From Haliea sp963974125 (GTDB lineage: Bacteria; Pseudomonadota; Gammaproteobacteria; Pseudomonadales; Halieaceae): a DNA stretch of 64,000 nucleotides. The position numbers and the translations under genes are program-made. Below, one piece after another: positions 16,538 through 25,317 of the stretch (position 1 is the first letter of the stretch; the number at the start of each line of letters is the position of its first letter). Location: contig CAXBCH010000006.1 in assembly GCA_963974125.1 (NCBI GenBank), positions 62,001 to 126,000 on the forward strand, read 5' to 3'. A model generated the notes under the pieces. It saw only the letters and a program-made list of their open reading frames with translations, was not told the DNA's origin and made no database searches.

Positions 16538-16741
16538 ATGAGAAGACAGAAGCGCGACACCAGTTCCCGGGCGTACGATCACGGCTATCGGGCCGGTGTT
16601 TCCGGCCGCAGTATCGATTTCTGCCCCCACGCCCAGGAGGAACAGCGTCAGCAGTGGGTATCCGGCTGGCGAGAAGGTCGTGTAGATCAATGGGACGGCC
16701 TGACGGGTGTGTCAGGAGTCCACAAGATGAGGGTTTCCTGA
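16538..16741 (+). CDS. rmf: Ribosome modulation factor
   Basis: 67 residues, slightly longer than the 55 of E. coli Rmf. The motifs MRRQKRDTSSRAYDHGYRAG, GRSIDFCPH and RQQWVSGWREGR match Rmf throughout its conserved core. Rmf pairs 70S ribosomes into inactive 100S dimers in stationary phase. GGAGG lies 8 bases before ATG 16538. The 152-base gap upstream should hold its promoter, but I see no clear consensus boxes. Confidence 0.93.
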   Translation: MRRQKRDTSSRAYDHGYRAGVSGRSIDFCPHAQEEQRQQWVSGWREGRVDQWDGLTGVSGVHKMRVS

Positions 16742-16777
16742 GGCGGCCATCCGCCCCCGGCAATAACGCAAGGAATG

Positions 16778-16801
16778 ACGGGCGCCACTGGCGCCCGTTT
16801 T
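16778..16801 (+). terminator. Terminator after rmf
   Basis: Arms ACGGGCGCC and GGCGCCCGT form a 9-base stem with a 3-base loop, followed by TTTT at the very end of the convergent glutamate dehydrogenase gene. On the other strand the run of A before the stem gives a short T run, so it may act in both directions. Confidence 0.85.
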
Positions 16802-19800
16802 CATGTCCGCAGGCTGCTCTGCGCCAGGTCCAGCAGTTCCCTGACCGCTACCGCATACATGGCAAAGTCCGGTGCATCCGTGGTGTGCAATTCGGTGAGC
16901 ATGTCCTGCCAGCGAGACAACAGCATGGACTGCTGCTGTTCCCAGGCCTCCAGGCAGTCCTCCAGGGTACCGGCTTCGTCCAGATAACGCAGGGCGCCGA
17001 CCGCCAGGGTCCGCTGCTGCCACTCCAGGTCCTCCAGATAGGTATCCCGCGCCAGCGCCTGCCACTCGTTGTCGACCTTGCTGGCCAGGATCTGGCCGCT
17101 GAACCAGTCCAGCTCAAGCCGTTCACCCATCTCGAAGTAAAGCTCGGCAACCTGCAACAGCGGCGCCTCGGTCTCGCAGGCGGCGTGAATGATTCCCAGG
17201 GTGGTAGAACCCTGCAGCGCACAGGCAACCGCTTCTGCCAGTGCCGGCTCGACACCGATTTCCTGCCAGCGCCGGGACAGGGCCCGGTACTGCTCCACCG
17301 CCCGTCCGCGCAGCATGCCCGGCAGGGCCTCGCTCAACTGGGCAACGCCCTCGCTGAATTCGGCGATGGAGCGGGTCGGCGCCAGTTCATGGCGCCGATT
17401 GCGCAGCAGCCAGCGGCTGGCACGGCGTACCAGGCGGATCAGGCTGTGCATCATCTCCTGCTGCACCACCGCGTCAACCTGGTGGTCCAGGCCCTCGATA
17501 CGCAGCCAGAGGTCGTCCACGGCATAGATCTTCATCACCGAGGTATAGGCACGGGCAATATCGGCGACCGAGGCCCCGGTCGCCTTGCGCAGGCGGGGAA
17601 TGAAGTTGAATCCCACCCGGTTGACGATGTCATTGGCCACCTGGGTGCACATGATTTCCCGGCGCAGGCGGTGCTCCGCCACTTCTTCCGGGTAGCGCTC
17701 CAGCAGGCGCGGCGGGAAGGCCGTTGCCACTGCCGCCGCCAGGTGCGGATCAATGCCCAGGTCGGAGGCGATCAGCTCCTCCTTGAGAATGGCCTTGCTG
17801 TAGGACACCAGCACTGCCAGTTCGGGCCGGGTCAGGCCGTGGCCCTGTACCCGCCGGTCGGCCAACTCCTGGTCCGTGGGAATGAACTCCAGCCCCCGGC
17901 TCAGCTTGCCCGCGGACTCCAGGTTGCTGATCAAGCGCCGGTATTCGCCGTTGCGTTCCGTGGCTTCCAGTTCGGCCAGGCTGATGGCCTGGGTCTGGCG
18001 ATAATTGTTCTGCAGCACCAGCTGCGCCACGCTGTCGGTCATTTCCTGCAGAAGGCTGTCGCGCTGCTTGCCGGTGAGATCACCGCGATCCACCACCGCA
18101 TTCAACAGGATCTTGATGTTGACCTCATGGTCGGAGCAATCCACACCCCCGGCATTGTCGATGAAGTCGGTATTGGAGCGGCCGCCCTGCAGGCCGTATT
18201 CCACCCGCGCCAGCTGGGTCATGCCGAGGTTGCCGCCCTCGCCGATCACCCGGCAGCGCAGCTCGGTGGCATCGACCCGCACAGCATCGTTGGACTTGTC
18301 ACCCACGTCCGTGTGCGATTCTCTGCTGGCCTTGATGTAGGTGCCAATGCCGCCGTTCCAGAGCAGGTCGGCCTGTGCCCGCAGCAGGTGGGAGATCAGC
18401 TCGTTCGGCGTCAGGTGATCGGCGTGAATGTCGAACCGGGCGCGCATTTCCGGAGAAATGTGGATCGCCTTGGCGGCGCGTTCAAACACCCCTCCTCCAG
18501 CGGAGATAAGGCTGCGGTCATAGTCGGTCCAGCTTGAGCGCGGCAGTTCGAACAGGCGCTTGCGCTCGGCGTAACTGCTGGCGGCATCCGGCTCCGGATC
18601 AATAAAAATGTGCAGGTGGTTGAAGGCCGCGAGCAGGCGAATGTGCGGTGACAACAGCATGCCGTTGCCAAAAACGTCGCCGGCCATGTCGCCGATGCCG
18701 ACCACGGTAAAATCCGTGCTCTGGACGTCAATGCCCAGCTCGCGGAAATGGCGCTGTACCGACACCCAGGCGCCGCGGGCGGTGATGGCCATTTTCTTGT
18801 GGTCATAGCCGGCGCTGCCGCCGGAGGCAAAGGCATCGCCCAGCCAGAAATCGTACTCTTTGGAGAGCCCGTTGGCGATATCGGAAAAAGTGGCGGTGCC
18901 CTTGTCCGCTGCGACCACGAGGTAAGGGTCCTCGTCATCCTTGGCAACCACCAGCGGCGGCCGCAGGATACCGCCCTCGCTGCGGTTGTCGGTGATGTCG
19001 AGCAGGCCGCGAATGAAGGTGCGGTAACAGGCGATGCCCTCTTCCTGGACCTGGTCGCGACTCATGTCCGGCGTCAGGGATTTGGCGACAAAGCCACCTT
19101 TGGCGCCTACCGGCACAATAACCGCGTTCTTCACCTGCTGCGCCTTGACCAGGCCCAGCACCTCGGTACGGAAATCCTCCAGCCGGTCCGACCAGCGCAG
19201 GCCGCCGCGGGCGACCTTGCCGCCGCGAAGGTGGACCCCCTCCACCCGCGGTGAATAGACAAATATCTCGTACAGCGGCACCGGCGCGGGCACATCGGGA
19301 ATGTCCCGCGGGCTCAGCTTGAAGGAGAAATAGGGCTTGAGCAGGCCACCCTCGCCCTCCTGGAAGAAGTTGGTGCGCAGGGTCGCCTTGATGACCAGGA
19401 TGAACTGGCGGATGATCCGGTCCTGACCCAGGTTCTGCACCTGTTCCAGCGCCGCCAGAATCCGCTGCTCCACCGCTTCCTCCCGCTGCGCGCGCCAATC
19501 CTCGTCGCCGTCGAATACCGGCGAAAAGCGGGTCAGGAACAGTTCGACGATACCGGCGGTGATGTGCAGGTGGTCCGCCATGGTCTCGGCGATGTACTCG
19601 ACGCTGTAGGGGAAGCGGATCTGGCGCAGGTAACGGGCGTAGGCGCGCAGCAGCGCAATCTCCCGCCAGCTCAGGCGTGTGCCCAGCAGCAGCCGGTTGA
19701 AGGAGTCGTTCTCCGCCTCGCCAAACCAGATGCGGGCAAAGGCGTCCTCGAACTCATCGCGCACCTGTTCCAGGTCGATGTTGTCCGACAGCGAGTAGCT

Positions 19801-21645
19801 GAGGCTGAACTCCTGGATCCAGTAGCGCTCACCCTCGCCGCTGCGAACCCCATAGGGACGCTCGGACATCACCCGCAAGCCCAGGTTCTCCAGAATGGGC
19901 AGCACATCGGACAGCGGCAGCGACTCGCCACAGTGGAACAGCCGCAGGCGCAGGCGGTCGGCATCCTCCTCCAGCATCCGGTACAGCATCATGCCGAGGG
20001 ACTGGCCCTGTCGCAGCTCCAGCAGATGCTTGATGTCATGCACCGCGACGCGGGGATCAAAGTCATCGCGGTAACCGGGCGGGAATCCGTTGCCGATCTC
20101 GCGTGCGTACTGTTCGCCGTTCTCCTCGCCAAATTCTTCTATCAGGCGCAGCCGCAGCCGATCTTCCCATGCCAGTGTCGCCTGCACGATCTGCTCCTCA
20201 ATTTCGTTGACGTCGTAGGCCTGCTCTACCGCTGGATCCACCCGCAGGACAAAGTGGCAGCGCACCAGCACCGACTCGGAGAAGTAGGTGGTGAACTCGG
20301 ATTCCTCGGCACCCAGTGCCCGACACAGAATGTTCTGCATCAGCCGGCGTTGCTCGGTGCTGTAGCGATCCCGCGGCATGTACACCAGGCAGCTGAAGAA
20401 CTTGCCGTGGGCGTCCCGGCGCACAAACAAACGGGTCTGCCGCCGCTCCTGGATGCGGTTGACTGCGAGCACGGTATTGCCGAGTTCGCGAATGCTGGAC
20501 TGGAACAGCTCGTCGCGCGGGAACAGTTCCAGCACCCGCGCCAGCTCGCGGCCATCGTGCTCGCGCGGGTCCAGTCCGGATTGCTGGATGACTTCCTGCA
20601 CCTTGCGCCGCAGGATGGGAATCAGCATCGGATTGGTGGTGTAGACGGAAGAAGTGTAGAGCCCGAAAAAACGGTGCTGGCCGATGACCTCGCCCGCTTC
20701 ATTGAACAACTTGACCTCGACATAATCGGGGTAGGCCTGCCGGTGCACGCGGGAGCGGGTGCCGGACTTGGCGAAGCTCAGCTGCCGGCGCTGCTGCTCC
20801 TCCGGCGCCATGCTGTGCAGATCCGCCTGCAGATCCCTGGCACCGCGGGTGGAGCGCAGGCGCAACATCCCGAGGCTGCGCGCCGGGTCTGCCGCCACTT
20901 CAATCTCCGCGCCCGCTCGCTTGACCTCGAGATACTCGTAGCCGAGAAAGGTCATGCGATCAAACTCGAGCCATTTCAGGAACTCCATGGCCTCGTCGCG
21001 GTTGTCCGGGTCGACACAGCTGCTGGCGGCAACCGCGTCCACCGCCTCCTGCAGACGGGCGCGCATGGCTCCGAAGTCGTCCACCACCAGGGCCACCTGC
21101 TGCAGGATATCGCGCAGGCAGTCGCGCAGCTCGCCCAGCTGGTCGGGCCGTGAGTGGCGCCCGATCTCGAAGTACAGCAGACTCTCATGGGAGCTGTCAG
21201 GGAAGGCTTCCTGGCCCACCTCGAGCACGTCTTCCAGCTCGCCCTGGGCCGTGCGCCGGGCCTCCAGGTTGCAGCTGGCAAGGCTGTGAATGCGGATATT
21301 GCGCTGGTTCAGTTCCCCGCGGATCGATGCCGTGCAAAACGGCAGGTCCCGGCAGAGAATGACGATGACCGTGTATTTGCTCTCCCAGCCATGCCCCTGG
21401 ATGTCGGGATTGAAGATGCGCACCTTGGGTTCGGGAGCCTGCCAGTCCTGCATGAAGTGCAACAGGCCGTAGAGGCAGCCGTAAAGATCCTCCACCGAGC
21501 GCTGGCGCAGATCCTCGGCGGGAAAGCGGCTGAAAAAAGAATCCGCCAGCTGCAGCAGTGATGGCCGGTCAGCGCCATCGCTGCGCCGCTCAATCAGGGC
21601 TGTGAGTTCTTCCAGCAGGCTGTTCTTGTAAGCGTCCCATGCCAT
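16801..21645 (-). CDS. gdhB: NAD-specific glutamate dehydrogenase, 180-kDa class
   Basis: About 1615 residues, the size of the large NAD-GDH class known from Pseudomonas and Streptomyces. The catalytic core (about residues 810-1110) shows GGLRWSDRLEDFRTEVLGL, VPVGAKGGFV with the substrate lysine, and GIGDMAGDVFGNGMLLS for NAD binding. The long N-terminal region with ACT-like parts and the C-terminal helical domain are present. It deaminates glutamate to 2-oxoglutarate and ammonium, a catabolic step, in the cytoplasm. ATG 21645 lies 14 bases after GGAGG; an in-frame GTG at 21660 touches that same site, so the start is uncertain by five codons. Confidence 0.93.
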   Translation of the reverse strand: MAWDAYKNSLLEELTALIERRSDGADRPSLLQLADSFFSRFPAEDLRQRSVEDLYGCLYGLLHFMQDWQAPEPKVRIFNPDIQGHGWESKYTVIVILCRDLPFCTASIRGELNQRNIRIHSLASCNLEARRTAQGELEDVLEVGQEAFPDSSHESLLYFEIGRHSRPDQLGELRDCLRDILQQVALVVDDFGAMRARLQEAVDAVAASSCVDPDNRDEAMEFLKWLEFDRMTFLGYEYLEVKRAGAEIEVAADPARSLGMLRLRSTRGARDLQADLHSMAPEEQQRRQLSFAKSGTRSRVHRQAYPDYVEVKLFNEAGEVIGQHRFFGLYTSSVYTTNPMLIPILRRKVQEVIQQSGLDPREHDGRELARVLELFPRDELFQSSIRELGNTVLAVNRIQERRQTRLFVRRDAHGKFFSCLVYMPRDRYSTEQRRLMQNILCRALGAEESEFTTYFSESVLVRCHFVLRVDPAVEQAYDVNEIEEQIVQATLAWEDRLRLRLIEEFGEENGEQYAREIGNGFPPGYRDDFDPRVAVHDIKHLLELRQGQSLGMMLYRMLEEDADRLRLRLFHCGESLPLSDVLPILENLGLRVMSERPYGVRSGEGERYWIQEFSLSYSLSDNIDLEQVRDEFEDAFARIWFGEAENDSFNRLLLGTRLSWREIALLRAYARYLRQIRFPYSVEYIAETMADHLHITAGIVELFLTRFSPVFDGDEDWRAQREEAVEQRILAALEQVQNLGQDRIIRQFILVIKATLRTNFFQEGEGGLLKPYFSFKLSPRDIPDVPAPVPLYEIFVYSPRVEGVHLRGGKVARGGLRWSDRLEDFRTEVLGLVKAQQVKNAVIVPVGAKGGFVAKSLTPDMSRDQVQEEGIACYRTFIRGLLDITDNRSEGGILRPPLVVAKDDEDPYLVVAADKGTATFSDIANGLSKEYDFWLGDAFASGGSAGYDHKKMAITARGAWVSVQRHFRELGIDVQSTDFTVVGIGDMAGDVFGNGMLLSPHIRLLAAFNHLHIFIDPEPDAASSYAERKRLFELPRSSWTDYDRSLISAGGGVFERAAKAIHISPEMRARFDIHADHLTPNELISHLLRAQADLLWNGGIGTYIKASRESHTDVGDKSNDAVRVDATELRCRVIGEGGNLGMTQLARVEYGLQGGRSNTDFIDNAGGVDCSDHEVNIKILLNAVVDRGDLTGKQRDSLLQEMTDSVAQLVLQNNYRQTQAISLAELEATERNGEYRRLISNLESAGKLSRGLEFIPTDQELADRRVQGHGLTRPELAVLVSYSKAILKEELIASDLGIDPHLAAAVATAFPPRLLERYPEEVAEHRLRREIMCTQVANDIVNRVGFNFIPRLRKATGASVADIARAYTSVMKIYAVDDLWLRIEGLDHQVDAVVQQEMMHSLIRLVRRASRWLLRNRRHELAPTRSIAEFSEGVAQLSEALPGMLRGRAVEQYRALSRRWQEIGVEPALAEAVACALQGSTTLGIIHAACETEAPLLQVAELYFEMGERLELDWFSGQILASKVDNEWQALARDTYLEDLEWQQRTLAVGALRYLDEAGTLEDCLEAWEQQQSMLLSRWQDMLTELHTTDAPDFAMYAVAVRELLDLAQSSLRT

Positions 21646-21893
21646 GGCTCGCGTGTGCACCTCCGGCCGCTACCGGGCCGTGACTGATTCGTTATCGTTG
21701 TCGCGTAGTCTAGCGCAAAGCGACCCCGCATGTCGGGAGAGTAAACTGGAACTTTTACCCCGCCGACCGGTCCCAGCGGATGCTCGCGCGCGGTACGTGA
21801 ACTCCGGCAGGGCTTTGGCTACAATGCCGCTCGCGCCATCCGGCGCGAGAGGCCTCGCCGCCACGGCGATCAACCGGCATGCAAGGAGACTGC

Positions 21894-22850
21894 GTGGCTA
21901 GTGCAGACATACGTACCCTGGAAACCTGGCTCAGCGGCCAGATCATCGGTCAGGCGCATCTGGTGGAGCGCCTGCTGATCGCCCTGCTCGCAGACGGTCA
22001 CCTGCTGGTGGAGGGGGCGCCTGGCCTGGCCAAGACCCGCGCCATCAAGGCACTGGCAGATGGTATTGAAGGCAGTTTCCACCGCATCCAGTTCACCCCC
22101 GACCTGTTGCCCGGCGACGTCACCGGCACCGAGATCTATCGCCCCCAGGAGGGCAGCTTCCACTTCCAGCGCGGACCCATCTTCCACAACCTGGTGCTCG
22201 CGGACGAGGTCAACCGGGCTCCAGCCAAGGTCCAGTCCGCACTGCTGGAGGCGATGGCCGAGCGCCAGGTCAGCGTCGGCAGCGAGACCTTCCCCCTGCC
22301 CCCCCTGTTTCTGGTGATGGCCACCCAGAACCCGATCGAACAGGAAGGCACCTATCCTCTGCCAGAGGCACAGCTGGACCGTTTCCTCATGCATGTGCGC
22401 GTGGGCTACCCCGATGCCGCAGCGGAAACCGCCATCCTGCGCCTGACCCGGGCCGAGGCCAGCGGCGGCAGTGCCAGTGCCCCGCCGCCCCTGCGCCAGG
22501 ACGCGGTGTTCGAAGCCAGGCGCGAGGTGCTGGCACTGCACATGGCGGAGGCCGTCGAGCAGTACATCGTGCAACTGGTGATTGCCAGCCGGCAGCCCGA
22601 GCTCTACGCCGAGGCACTGGGTGGCTGGATCGAATACGGGGCCAGTCCCCGGGCCACGATCGCCCTGGATCGCTGCGCGCGGGCCCACGCCTGGCTGCGG
22701 GGCCAGGATTTTGTCAGCCCGGACGATGTCCAGGCGGTGGCCGGCGATGTCCTCCGCCACCGCCTGATCCTCAGCTTCGAGGCCGAGGCCAACGGTGTCA
22801 CCCCGGACCAGGTCATCAATGAGTTGCTGACGCTGGTCCCGGCCGCGTAG
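21894..22850 (+). CDS. MoxR-family AAA ATPase
   Basis: About 318 residues. Walker A is in EGAPGLAKTRAIK; Walker B and its neighbour read LVLADEVNRAPAKVQSALLE; sensor 1 is in MATQNPIEQEGTYPLPEAQLD. These are typical of MoxR chaperones, which help VWA-domain partners mature metal or membrane complexes. GTG 21894 is chosen because AAGGAG is 5 bases upstream; an ATG five codons earlier has no ribosome site. It is the first gene of a six-gene unit with DUF58, DUF4381, two VWA proteins and BatD. Confidence 0.9.
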   Translation: MASADIRTLETWLSGQIIGQAHLVERLLIALLADGHLLVEGAPGLAKTRAIKALADGIEGSFHRIQFTPDLLPGDVTGTEIYRPQEGSFHFQRGPIFHNLVLADEVNRAPAKVQSALLEAMAERQVSVGSETFPLPPLFLVMATQNPIEQEGTYPLPEAQLDRFLMHVRVGYPDAAAETAILRLTRAEASGGSASAPPPLRQDAVFEARREVLALHMAEAVEQYIVQLVIASRQPELYAEALGGWIEYGASPRATIALDRCARAHAWLRGQDFVSPDDVQAVAGDVLRHRLILSFEAEANGVTPDQVINELLTLVPAA

Positions 22851-22859
22851 GGGCCCGGC

Positions 22860-23798
22860 GTGCGCCTGGCCGATGTCAGCCAACCCGCGACCGGCGCCTA
22901 TGTGACGCTGGAAACCCTGATCGGGCTTCGCTTCCCCGCCAGCCAACTGCAGCTGACCCGGCGCAATCGTGCCCTGAGCGCCCTGACCGGCCCCAACAAG
23001 GCCAATTTCCGCGGCCGCGGCATTGATTTCGAGGAGGTGCGCAGCTACCAGGCAGGCGATGATATCCGCACCATCGACTGGCGGGTCACCGCGCGCACCG
23101 GGGCCGCCCACACCAAGGTTTTCCGCGAGGAGCGCGAGCGCCCGGTACTGGTGGTGGTCGATCAGCGCGGCAGCCAGTTCTTCGGTTCACAGCACTGCTT
23201 CAAGTCGGTACTGGCGGCGCACCTGGCCGGCCTGCTGGCCTGGAGCGCACTGGGCAACGGCGACCGGGTCGGCGGCCTGGTGTTCAATGACAGCCGCCAC
23301 CGGGAAGTGCGCCCGCGCCGCAGTCGCAAGACCGTGCTGACCATTCTGTCGCAGATCGAGGCCTTCAACCGCCGCCTGCCGCCCGCCAGTGGCGACGACC
23401 ACAGTCTCGCGGCCATGCTGGACAACCTGCGGCGCATTGCCCGGCCGGGTACCAGTATTTATCTGGTCAGCGACTTCTACGGCGCCGAGGATCCCGCGGT
23501 ACGCGAGCACCTGTTCCGGCTGGCGCAGCACTCGGAGATTACTGCCCTGGCCTGCGCCGACCCGCTGGAGACCGAGCTGCCACCGGCGGGCCGCTACGCC
23601 TTTACCGACGGTCAGCGCCGCGCCGAGCTCCGCACTGCCGACCGCCAGCTGCGCCACAACTACTCCCGGGAACAGGCGCAGCGAATGGACGCGCTGGGCA
23701 CCGACCTGCAACGCCTGGGCATCCCCCTGCTGCGAGCCTCCACCGCGGAGTCACCCTTCCTGTTGCTGCAACGTTATTTCGGGGAGCAGCGCCGATGA
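22860..23798 (+). CDS. DUF58 protein of the MoxR-Bat operon
   Basis: 312 residues starting at GTG 22860, 9 bases after the moxR stop. The DUF58 signature is visible in GRGIDFEEVRSYQAGDDIRTI and DWRVTARTGAAHTKVFREER. A VWA-like fold follows (VLVVVDQRGSQFFGS). The role of DUF58 is unsolved, but it nearly always accompanies MoxR and VWA proteins. The stop overlaps the next gene by 4 bases, implying coupled translation. Confidence 0.88.
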   Translation: MRLADVSQPATGAYVTLETLIGLRFPASQLQLTRRNRALSALTGPNKANFRGRGIDFEEVRSYQAGDDIRTIDWRVTARTGAAHTKVFREERERPVLVVVDQRGSQFFGSQHCFKSVLAAHLAGLLAWSALGNGDRVGGLVFNDSRHREVRPRRSRKTVLTILSQIEAFNRRLPPASGDDHSLAAMLDNLRRIARPGTSIYLVSDFYGAEDPAVREHLFRLAQHSEITALACADPLETELPPAGRYAFTDGQRRAELRTADRQLRHNYSREQAQRMDALGTDLQRLGIPLLRASTAESPFLLLQRYFGEQRR

Positions 23799-24277
23799 AT
23801 CCACAGGACCCGCTGGCGGCACTGCACCCGCTGCGAACGCCGGAGCCCGTGCCCTGGTGGCCCCCGGCCCCGGGCTGGTGGCTGCTCGCGGGGCTGCTGC
23901 TGGCGGCATTGGCCTGGGCCGCCTGGTGCGGCTGGCGCCGCTACCGCAGCAACCGTTACCGGCGCACCGCCCGCCAGGCTGTGCAGGTGATCCTCGCCCG
24001 CCACGCCGAGCACGGCGATTCGGCGCGTACCCTGGGTGAGCTCAACACGGTACTGAAAGCGGTGGCCCTGCGCTCCTGCCCGCGCGCCGAAGTCGCCTCA
24101 CTCAGTGGTGAACACTGGCGCAGCTTCCTCAATGCAGGCCTGGAGCGGGCACGCTCGCCGCTGCGGTTTCCCGAGGCCGTCGCCCGCGCCCATGCCCCCG
24201 ATCCAGGCCCCATCGACAGCGTTGCCCTGCAGCGCTGCACCGAAACCTGGCTGCGCCGGCACCGGAGGGTGCAATGA
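23795..24277 (+). CDS. DUF4381 single-pass membrane protein
   Basis: 160 residues. A proline-rich start (LAALHPLRTPEPVPWWPPAPG) precedes one strong transmembrane helix (WWLLAGLLLAALAWAAW), then a basic cytosolic helical region with ELNTVLKAVALRSCPRAEVA. This is DUF4381, a constant member of MoxR-Bat operons between DUF58 and the VWA genes. It overlaps both neighbours by 4 bases. Function unknown; likely a membrane scaffold. Confidence 0.85.
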   Translation: MNPQDPLAALHPLRTPEPVPWWPPAPGWWLLAGLLLAALAWAAWCGWRRYRSNRYRRTARQAVQVILARHAEHGDSARTLGELNTVLKAVALRSCPRAEVASLSGEHWRSFLNAGLERARSPLRFPEAVARAHAPDPGPIDSVALQRCTETWLRRHRRVQ

Positions 24278-25317
24278 TCACCTGGCTCTGGCCCTGGTTG
24301 GCGCTGTTGCTGCCGCTGCCACTGCTGATGCGGCGCTTCTGGCCCGCGGCACACAGCGAGGAACCCGCACTGCGGGTACCGTTTTTCCAGCGCTGGCAGG
24401 CACTGGGCCAGCAGCAGTCGCGGCGCGGCAACGATGGCAACCGCGCGACCCTGCTGCTGCTGTGGCTGCTGTGGATCTGCCTGCTGCTGGCCGCGGCGAG
24501 ACCGATCTGGATCGGGGATCCCGTCGAGTTACCCAAGAGCGGGCGCGACCTGATGCTGGCCGTGGACCTGTCCGGCAGCATGCGGGTGGAAGACATGCAG
24601 GTGGGCAACAATCTGGTCCGGCGCATCGATGCAGTGAGAACCGTCGGCGCCGACTTTATCAGTCGCCGCCAGGGCGACCGGGTGGGGCTGATCCTGTTCG
24701 GCAGCAATGCCTACGTGCAGTCACCGTTGACCTTCGATGTGGCGACCGTCGAGCAGTTTCTGCTGGATGCCCGGATCGGCTTCGCCGGCCAGGAAACCGC
24801 CATCGGTGACGCCATCGGGCTGGCGGTGAAACGCCTGCGTGAGCGTCCGGCAGAGAGCCGGGTGCTGGTGCTGCTGACTGATGGCCAGGACACTGCCAGC
24901 ACCATCGGCACCATGGACGCGGCGCGCCTCGCCCAGGGACTGGGAATCCGCATCTACACCATTGGCATCGGCGCCGATCAGCTGGCGCTGCCGGGACTGT
25001 TCGGTTCCAGCTTCGGCAGTCGCCGGGTCAATCCGTCCAGCGACATGGACGAAGCCGCGCTGCAGGAAATCGCCAACACCACCGGCGGGCGCTACTTCCG
25101 CGCCCGGGATCCCCAGGAACTGGTCGGTATCTACCAGTTGCTGGACGAACTCGAGCCCATAGAGCAGGAGGCGGCCACCTACCGGCCGCGCCAGGCGCTG
25201 GGCCACTGGCCGCTGCTGCTGGCACTGCTGCTGAGCTTTGTCCTCGCCTGGCGACAGCGGGGGCAACAGCCCGCGCACTCTGGCACTTCCGGGGAGGTAC
25301 AGCAAAGCCATGCCTGA
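24274..25317 (+). CDS. VWA-domain membrane protein (BatA-like)
   Basis: 347 residues. A membrane helix at residues 3-22 and another near 63-78 are followed by a von Willebrand A domain. Its MIDAS motif is AVDLSGSMR, with later Thr in GFAGQETAIGDAI and Asp in LLTDGQDTAS. A C-terminal helix (LGHWPLLLALLLSFVLAW) anchors it again. The large loop faces the periplasm and probably works with BatB and BatD. Its start overlaps the DUF4381 stop, and its stop overlaps the next start by 8 bases. Confidence 0.9.
   Translation: MITWLWPWLALLLPLPLLMRRFWPAAHSEEPALRVPFFQRWQALGQQQSRRGNDGNRATLLLLWLLWICLLLAAARPIWIGDPVELPKSGRDLMLAVDLSGSMRVEDMQVGNNLVRRIDAVRTVGADFISRRQGDRVGLILFGSNAYVQSPLTFDVATVEQFLLDARIGFAGQETAIGDAIGLAVKRLRERPAESRVLVLLTDGQDTASTIGTMDAARLAQGLGIRIYTIGIGADQLALPGLFGSSFGSRRVNPSSDMDEAALQEIANTTGGRYFRARDPQELVGIYQLLDELEPIEQEAATYRPRQALGHWPLLLALLLSFVLAWRQRGQQPAHSGTSGEVQQSHA

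Noticed and set aside
16447..18537. Very long open frame on the plus strand opposite glutamate dehydrogenase
   Set aside because: It runs antisense to a well supported NAD-GDH, its product has no recognisable domain, and such mirror frames are common in GC-rich genes.
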